The notes beneath the pieces are model-generated. The model did not search any database and was not told where the DNA came from. It was given only the letters and a program-made list of their open reading frames with translations. From contig NC_081828.1 in the NCBI RefSeq assembly GCF_030867095.1, forward strand, positions 218,829,978 to 218,893,977: a stretch of 64,000 nucleotides of DNA, in the 5' to 3' direction. This document shows positions 57,831-64,000 of the stretch, piece after piece. The DNA comes from Alligator mississippiensis (lineage: Eukaryota; Chordata; Crocodylia; Alligatoridae). The translations under genes and the position numbers were made by a program. Every line of letters begins with the position of its first letter. Position 1 is the stretch's first letter.

Positions 57831-58180
57831 GAATAGCACTGGGACTCCAGTGTTTAAATCAGTGTTGACCATGTGGTGCAGCCAGTACAAGAGGCACCAG
57901 GACACTAGGGACATGAGAGCTGCATGGAGGGGTCTAAGTCAACTTACTCTCCATTTCAATCCAAATTCCACGCAAATCCCCAAGCCTTTAGCTGGGAGGA
58001 CAAGCATTACTAGTCATGTGGAATGTGGAGAAAGCTTCTACCTGCTTTTCATCCAAATAGCCTAATGGGTGGGGCACCTTCCCATACTACTGGGGCCCTG
58101 TGATTTGGGACCCTTGTAGTTAGAGAACCTTTGAACCCATATTTCCTTCTTCCTAGCAATGCATTCTGGGATATGAGCCC
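57831..58180. repeat. Array linker 6, left of the LTR insertion
   Basis: Linker family with a deletion: ACCATGTGGT runs straight into GCAGCCAGTACAAGAGGCAC, skipping about 600 bp kept in linkers 2 and 5. It ends at the target site AGCCC. Confidence 0.7.
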
Positions 58181-59386
58181 TGTCACAGGGTACCGAGGTG
58201 CCCTGCTCCTAAAGAGCAGAAACTGCTAGAGAAAGAGCCCTAGCAGGGTATAAAGAGCCCAGCTGTGCGTTGCCAAGGCAACCAGGAAGTCATCTGACTG
58301 AAAGGGGCAGGGCCTGGCTCCTATATGAATCACAGGCAGGAGGCCAGAGGCAGTTCCCTGCCAGCAGCTAGAGGGAAAGGAAGCTCCCTGAGCAAAGATG
58401 TGAGAACCGCAGGTACAGCCCATGCCGGGTAAAGGATGGCAGCTCTGGGATGTTTGAGCAATGTTGTTGTAGCTGGGTGGCTTTAAGTTAAGTTACAGAC
58501 TAGGGGCTTGTGTTTTGCATTGTTGTATCACCGGTGTTTTGGGTGAGGCTATTAGGGGTTGGTGGAGGCCTCATAGGGGAGCACAGCAGCATGGGGACCC
58601 CAGTGCCAGTAAGGGTGCTGCGTACAGGGTGCATAGACCCCAGCCCCAGAGAGGGGTGGTTGAGAAGCCCTAGTGCAGGCCTGGTGAGCCCCAGAGAGGG
58701 GGCATTACTGAGAAGCCCCAGTGCGGGCGTGGTGAACCCCGGAGAGAAGGGGACAGCTTACTGGTGAGCCCCGAGAGAGGGCAGCATTATAAGAGAGGCC
58801 TGAACGAGGGTAGTTTGACTGAGAAGGCCCAGTGTGGCCATGGAGAGCCCTAGGAGAGGGCAGCATTATGGAGAAGGCCTGAAGAGAGGGCAGCACTATG
58901 AAGAAGGGCCTAGTGAAGGGGGCAGCACTTGGGAAGGCCCTGAGAGAGGGCGGCGTTATTGGGAAGGCCCTGAGAGAGGGCGGCGTTATTGGGAAGGCCC
59001 CAGAGAGAGGGCAGCGCTGCAGAGGAGCCCTGAGAGAGGGCAACGCTACAAAGAAGGCCCCAAGAGAGGGCGAGTGTAGACCTGACAGACCAATGTCTAT
59101 TCCAGCTGCGAGGCTTGGGGCGTAGTATAAGGGGTGGTCAGAGCCATGCATAGCCTTAAGGCTAGGGTGCCCCTGAAGCACCCATCGTAGAGCGAGACCC
59201 ACAAAGAGTCCAGGAGTTCACAGGGCAAGAAGTAACCATGTCCAAGGAGACGTTTCAGTGTATTATGGAGTCTGCCTCACATCAAAGACGTGGTGGGCGA
59301 GAATCTGAGGGTGCCCTTGGGCCGACATGGCAAGGGGAGGGGGCCTTGAGGAGATCACGGCCCTCCTGTAGGACCCCGCCATGACA
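58181..59386 (-). mobile_element. Solo LTR (1.2 kb), inverted copy of the 15.0-kb LTR
   Basis: It begins TGTCACAG and ends CCATGACA, flanked by AGCCC at 58176-58180 and 59387-59391. The paralogous array linkers (56.1, 60.9 kb) show the empty site, confirming the insertion. The family's direction is the - strand. The middle (58720-59080) is a minisatellite of about 30-bp units, GAGAGAGGGCGGCGTTATTG being the clearest. No internal genes remain. Confidence 0.88.
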
Positions 59387-59721
59387 AGCCCACAGTCTTG
59401 ATCTGTGCCAGGACAATGGCCCTGTCTTCAACTCCCTTCTGGAGGCTGGAACGGAGTCTGAGATCCCTGAGGCTCTCCAGGCCTTTCGTGTCAGCAAAGA
59501 CCAGTGAACTCCCCTGATAAGTGCATTCATTCCTTCCCACCAGCAATAATACCAATGTCCACCAGGCTGCTGCCATGTTACTGCTGTCATTTGTTACTCC
59601 ATGAGCTCAGTCGTAAGGCTGTAAGGTGAGAAGGGACTTCACATTGTTATCTAGTCCAACCCCATATTCCAGGCAGGATTCTTCCTTATTAAACCATCCC
59701 AGCCCAGTGACTGTTCAACTG
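59387..59721. repeat. Array linker 6, right of the LTR insertion
   Basis: Continues the linker after the LTR: CACAGTCTTGATCTGTGCCA, then the GGGACTTCACATTG segment, then an abrupt join to cluster 6 near 59722. Confidence 0.7.
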
Positions 59722-60165
59722 GCCTTTTGATTACCACTGACAAAAGAGCAGTATGATGGAAAGCTGCCTTGATAGACTTTGTTGTCTGGGCCAGATGGAA
59801 ATGGCTTGGGAGTCAGGTGAGTTTGTTTTCCTGGAGAGGGGAACCCAGGAGCAGCTTCTGCAGATGCACCGAGGTGCAGAGGTGACCTGACCCCAGTATG
59901 GGATTAGAGGCTTTTGCTGAAGAGATCTGAAAATGGCGAGACTTACCCAAGGTGAGGTCTGGCACAAGGGTGTCAGAGTTCAGGGACTGCAAAGTTTCAT
60001 GAGCATTACCTAGAAGGGGAAGGAGAGCAAACAATTGGCTATGGGGATCTGTCCCAAGAAGACGGGGTTTTCTGTCCAGTGTAGACAAAATATCAGGACT
60101 GAGCCAGGGGGCTGTGTTAGATTGGTTATGGTGTATGGTCATTCCCATGTAAGTTAACATGGAGT
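59722..60165 (-). repeat. Array cluster 6 (single unit)
   Basis: One unit with one 63-nt block. A relic companion at about 59722-59750 is reduced to its acceptor side; the other companion position (about 60125) lacks splice sites. Confidence 0.78.
59947..60009 (-). CDS. Candidate mini-exon copy 12 (NAH type)
   Basis: 63 nt, phase 1-1, acceptor CTTCTAG, donor TGG|GTAAGTCTC. It reads NAHETLQSLNSDTLVPDLTL. EMPH is lost (ETLQ) but the C-terminal motif is intact. Confidence 0.42.
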
Positions 60166-61799
60166 AGCACTGCGGCTCCACTGTCTAAACCATTGCTGCC
60201 TGTGTGGTGTACATGAGCATGACCAAAGAAGGAATTGATTCAGAAATTAAAAAGGGCACATATAATTAAGGATGGATCTAATTTGGTGTCAGTGATATTT
60301 TTCAGCCCAATTAAAGAGAACGTTCATTGCCGCAGGTACTAGACAATCTACAATAACTCATAAGACTGTGCCAGTGAACTAAGCAAAGACTCTAATCCAA
60401 GAATTTCACCTAGAACAGCTGGAGTGGTAACGGCAGAATGGAGGGATTGAAAAGTCCTGAGAATAGGCCAGGTGGCTATTGTGCTTGCAATGAAAACCAG
60501 CAGATCAACCTCCCTGTCTTTGTTTTCTTTTGGTTTTCTTCAGCATCAAAGGTGCCAGGTTGGTACCAAGAAGGAAAAGCAAGTTCTCAGTAGTTTGGCT
60601 GCAACATATTTTCCTATACCAGCTTTTAGAAGTTTAGCTTACAAAAACGATCCCTTATACAGCCAGTACAAAAGCCACCAGAGTAGTAGGGATGTGAGTC
60701 TTCCATGGAGGGGTCTAAGTCAACTTACTGTTCGTTTCAATCCAAATGCCATGAAAGTCCATAAGCCTTTAGGAGGAGGACAAGCATGACTAGTCACATA
60801 GCATGGGGAGAAAGCTTCTACCCACTTTTCAGCCATATAGCCTAGTGGTTGGGGCACCTTGATCATACTACTGGGGACCTCTGATTTAGGACCCTGTAGG
60901 CAAAGATACTTTGAACCCATATTTCCCTCTTCCTAACAATGCATTCTGGGATACGAGCCCAAAGGCTTGTTTTGTGCCAGGACAATGGTCCTGTCTTAAC
61001 TCCCTTGTGGAGGCTGGAACAGAATCTGAGCTCCCTGAGGCTCTCCAGTTCTTTAGATCCAGCAAATATCAGTGAACTCCCATGATAAGTGTGTGCATTC
61101 CTCCCCGCAGCCCTATTACACATGTCCACCAGGCTGCTGCCATGTTACTGATGTTATTTGTTACTTTATGAGCTCGGTCGTAAGACTGTAAGGTTAGGAG
61201 GGACTTCACATTATTATATAGTCCAGTCCACTGCTACAGCCAGGATTTTCCTGGATTAAACCATCCCAGGCAAGTGTCTGTCCAACAAGGGATCAGAGGA
61301 AAGTAGGGCTGGAAGGGACTTCATGAGGGCATTGTGTCAAAGAGATCTTGATTTAATGGGGCACCAGCAGGTGCTCAGGTAATGATGTGATGGGATCTGA
61401 ATAGGATTGCATTTAAGTGCTTGAAAGGTGAAGTCTGATCTGGCCCTGGGTCATTCTGCCATAAGTAAGATGGTCTGTGCGGAGAGAAATTTTGGGTGCT
61501 TGACTTGGCAAACTTAATCATAATCTTTTAACTTTTGCAGGGGTTGTCAACCTTTTTAGACTCCTGCTACCCCCTTACCTCCATTGAACAATGCCAGCTC
61601 TCAGCTGTCATGCGTTTTTTGATAATGGAAAAATACCAGATCATGTTTTCTGTTGCAAAGAGCTCAGAAGAACCAGAGATGGGCACAAGGTGTTTGATAC
61701 TGTGTGTTCCTATTTGCGGGCTTCGAGGTCATTCTGTAAAGCATGTGCAGGTATTAATGCACTTCAGAAGGCTCCTAATATTGGTGCCTGACTGATGGG
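60166..61799. repeat. Array linker 7
   Basis: Linker family: 60230-60610 matches linker 3, and 60830-61620 matches linker 1 (44510-45290) almost base for base, including TAGCCTAGTGGTTGGGGCAC. Confidence 0.75.
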
Positions 61800-62030
61800 T
61801 AGAGTTCTGCTTTGCAGGTGTGGGTTGTAAACAGGTCTGGGCAGTCACCATCAGTCCCTGCCCTTTGTGCCTGCTTTGCCTTGTTTCACACCTCATGGTT
61901 ACTGCCTTTACCGTAAGTCGGGACTTCAACTGGTTCTACCCAAAGATGGTGTTTCCTTCTCCAACCACCACACTTTTGCCAACTAGGACAATTCTCAGCT
62001 CTGAGTTCCTGTGGTCCCCTGGGGGGTGAT
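61800..62030 (-). pseudogene. Truncated GTPase exon copy (array pseudogene c)
   Basis: The best preserved of the truncated copies. On the - strand GAACTCAGAGCTGAGAATTG (exon start) and GTTGGCAAAAG (P-loop) are clear, then the shared 8-nt deletion, then AAGGCAGTAACCATGAGGTG. Switch II Asp-Thr-Pro is changed. Homology ends near 61805. Confidence 0.87.
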
Positions 62031-62509
62031 AACAACCCTGATGGTCACAACATCACTGCAGAGGCAGGAACAATAAATGGAATTGGTATACAGTTCTTAA
62101 TGACCGCAAGCAACCAGGCTATACTGCGGGGACAAGAGGCCCAGAGTAAACAGATCACCAATTCAACCAGGGTGCAGAGGGCCTCTGGGGTGCCTTGAGA
62201 CCCTTTGAAGTCTTCTTCAGGGTGCCCTACAATGTTAGTACTGTGAGGTGTCCAAGCTGGATTCAGAAGATAAGCCCAGGGATTGTAGATATTAATTCAA
62301 AGTGGTCAAACCATGATGCTCTGCTCACAGTCTGAGCTGAGCTATCTGAAATGTTCACAGTAGAAGAGTTGCTCTAGGATTTGTTTGTAATCAAAAAATG
62401 AGTGAAAAGTAAGAGCTAGCATTGCATAGAGTGCATCAAGTGGTTCTGTCAGATGGTCAAGGGGACAAGTCTTGAGTCTATGGTTGCTTTTCCGTCCCCT
62501 TTTCCCCAC
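62031..62509. repeat. Duplicated intron flank of the GTPase exon
   Basis: Matches 40330-40800 and 42290-42750 (GGAATTGGTATACAGTTCTT, CCAGGGTGCAGAGGGCC). This shows the duplication unit extends upstream of the GTPase exon. Confidence 0.7.
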
Positions 62510-62760
62510 CCCAGTTGGGGATGAGAGGATTGTGCAGAGGGGATCTCAAAGTGCTGAGACTTACCAGTGGTGAGGTCTGTCACACGAGTGCCACAATCTG
62601 GTGCATGTGGCATTTCATGAGCATTATCAAGACGGGGAAGGAGAAGCAGAGAAATGGCTAAGGGGGTCTGCCCCAGGAAGAATGAGGTTTCCTCTCCAGT
62701 GTGGACAAAATGCTGGGACTGAGCCAGGAGGCAGTGTTAGATTGGTTGTGGTTTATCATC
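62510..62760 (-). repeat. Array cluster 7 (single, most diverged unit)
   Basis: One partial unit holding the thirteenth 63-nt block; the companion position near 62745 lacks splice sites. Confidence 0.75.
62565..62627 (-). CDS. Candidate mini-exon copy 13 (acceptor lost)
   Basis: 63 nt, donor CTG|GTAAGTCTC. The acceptor AG is changed to TG (CCGTCTTG), so this copy is probably not spliced in. The frame is still open and reads NAHEMPHAPDCGTRVTDLTT. Confidence 0.3.
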
Positions 62761-64000
62761 ATTCCCATGTAAGTTAATGTGCAGTGACACTGGGACTTGA
62801 GTGTGTAATTCAATGCTGACCATGTGGTATACAACAGTGTGACCAGAGAAGGAATTTATTCTGAAATTACAAAGGGCACATAGAACTAAGGACGGATCAA
62901 AACTGGGGCCTGCTGGGTGTCATTCCAATTAAAGAAAAAGTTCAGTGCCACAGGAACTAGACATCTACAAAACCTCATAAGACTGTGTCGGTGTACTGAA
63001 AAAGATGCTAACCAAAGAATTTCACCTCAGAACAGCTGGCGTGGTAAGGGCAGGGTAGGGGGATTGAGCAATCCTGTGAAGAGGTCACGTGGCTATCTGT
63101 GTTGCAGTGAGAACCAACAGATCCACCTCCTGATCTTTATTTGTCTTTTGTTTTCTTCAATGTCATATTGGGGGTCGGACTTGATGATCTATTGAGGTCC
63201 CTTCCGACCCTAACATCTATAACATCTATGAATATGTGTGCCAGGTGAGTACCAAAAGGATAAGCAATTCCTGGACAAATTGTCTGCAACACATTTTCCT
63301 ATGTGGGCAACTGAATTCTACAATCATATTGCTAAATGTTTGGACCCCGCCCAGTTACACCCCTCCCCATCCTTGTTAAAATGAATTGAATTTTTCCTGC
63401 CTCCACTGCAATTCATGCACCTTTTAGACCTTTAACTTGCAAAGAAGATTCCTGATGCAGCCAGTACAAGAGGCACCAGGACACTAGGGACATGAGAGCT
63501 GCAGGGAGGGGTCTAAGTCGACTTACTCTCCATTTCAGTACAAATTCTGTGCAACTCCCCATGTCTTTAACCAGGGGACAAGTATAACTACTCACATGTC
63601 ATTGAAAGAAAGCTTCTACCCACTTTTCATACAAATAGCCTAATGGGTGGGGCACCTGCCCATACTACTGGGGACCCCTGTAGTCAGAGAACCTTTAAAA
63701 CCACATTTACCTCTTCCTAGCAATGCATTCTGGGATACGAGCCCAAAGGCTTGTTCTGTGCCAGGACAATGGCCCTGTCTTCAACTCCCTTCTGGAGGCT
63801 GGAACGGAATCTGAGCTCCCTGAGGCTCTCCAGTTCTTTAGATCCAGCAAATATCAGTGAACTCCCATGATAAGTGTGTGCATTCCTCCTCCAAGCACTA
63901 ACACACCTGTCCAAAAGACTGCTGCCATGTTACTGCTGTTATTTGTTACTTTATGAGCTCAGTCAAAAGACTGTAAGGTTAGGAGGGACTTCACATCATC
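62761..64000. repeat. Array linker 8, continuing past the window
   Basis: Linker family running to the window edge; 63400-63990 matches 60650-61210 and 47000-47570. The array is therefore not complete in this window, and more mini-exons or the first exon may lie to the right. Confidence 0.75.
63166..63232 (+). mobile_element. Very short CR1 3' end insertion
   Basis: Only the last 65 bp or so of CR1 (GGGGTCGGACTTGATGATCT to ATCTATGAAT) lie inside linker 8. The uninterrupted form is seen at 51600-51612 (TTCAATGTCAAAGGTGTGCC). Confidence 0.85.

Noticed and set aside
44618..63914. Repeated - strand frames of about 65 codons in the linkers (SSLIFAGSKELESLRELRF type)
   Set aside because: Present in several linkers, but starts and ends differ, some copies are frameshifted (for example near 60995), and no splice sites frame them. 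Probably chance openness of a young duplication.
42240..64000. CRISPR-like or satellite array
   Set aside because: Units are too long and variable, and their content is exon and intron of a vertebrate gene, not short identical repeats with spacers.

Overview
The window looks like vertebrate, most probably crocodilian, genomic DNA. It has two intron-containing genes of the GIMAP (AIG1-type GTPase) family, long intergenic spaces, and very many CR1 LINE copies whose 3' ends carry the short ATCTATGAA-type repeats I associate with crocodilian CR1. The species call rests on recognition only; no search was run.

Layout. A + strand GIMAP exon with a coiled-coil tail lies at 417-1384. From 3 to 37 kb the DNA is mostly nested mobile elements: a decayed BED-finger hAT transposon and its internally deleted inverted relative; at least a dozen CR1 pieces in both orientations; a 1.5-kb solo LTR inside a CR1; a Ty3/gypsy element with RNase H, integrase, polypurine tract and LTR; a nonautonomous hAT element with 12/16-bp terminal inverted repeats; and a LINE with a 5' inversion. 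Two broken GIMAP pieces lie in this stretch, at 8.3 and 30.4 kb. A second GIMAP exon, on the - strand at 39553-40325, encodes a GTPase domain and a C-terminal membrane anchor.

The most interesting part is 42-64 kb, upstream of that - strand gene. It is a complex tandem duplication holding 13 copies of a 63-nt exon-like block on the - strand. All 13 are exactly 63 nt and open in one frame. All have the same GTAAGTCTC donor, and 12 of 13 have an AG acceptor after a pyrimidine tract. Each block is phase 1 to phase 1, and the GTPase exon is also entered in phase 1, so any number of blocks can be joined to it in frame. Within clusters the blocks repeat every 430-431 bp. Their shared peptide (about EMPHxPDSDTxVxDLTSG) ends in a motif that in two copies is VIDLT, a classic SUMO-interacting motif. 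A 37-nt companion block with good splice sites carries a well-placed ATG in three copies and joins in frame to the 63-nt block. I infer a GIMAP gene whose N-terminal region is built from a variable array of mini-exons. Transcript evidence is needed to prove it.

The array also contains three truncated GTPase-exon copies sharing one 8-nt deletion, a fourth tiny remnant, and later insertions (a gypsy-type LTR with primer-binding site and gag, a solo LTR with target duplication, two CR1 tails). First exons and promoters of both genes were not identified.
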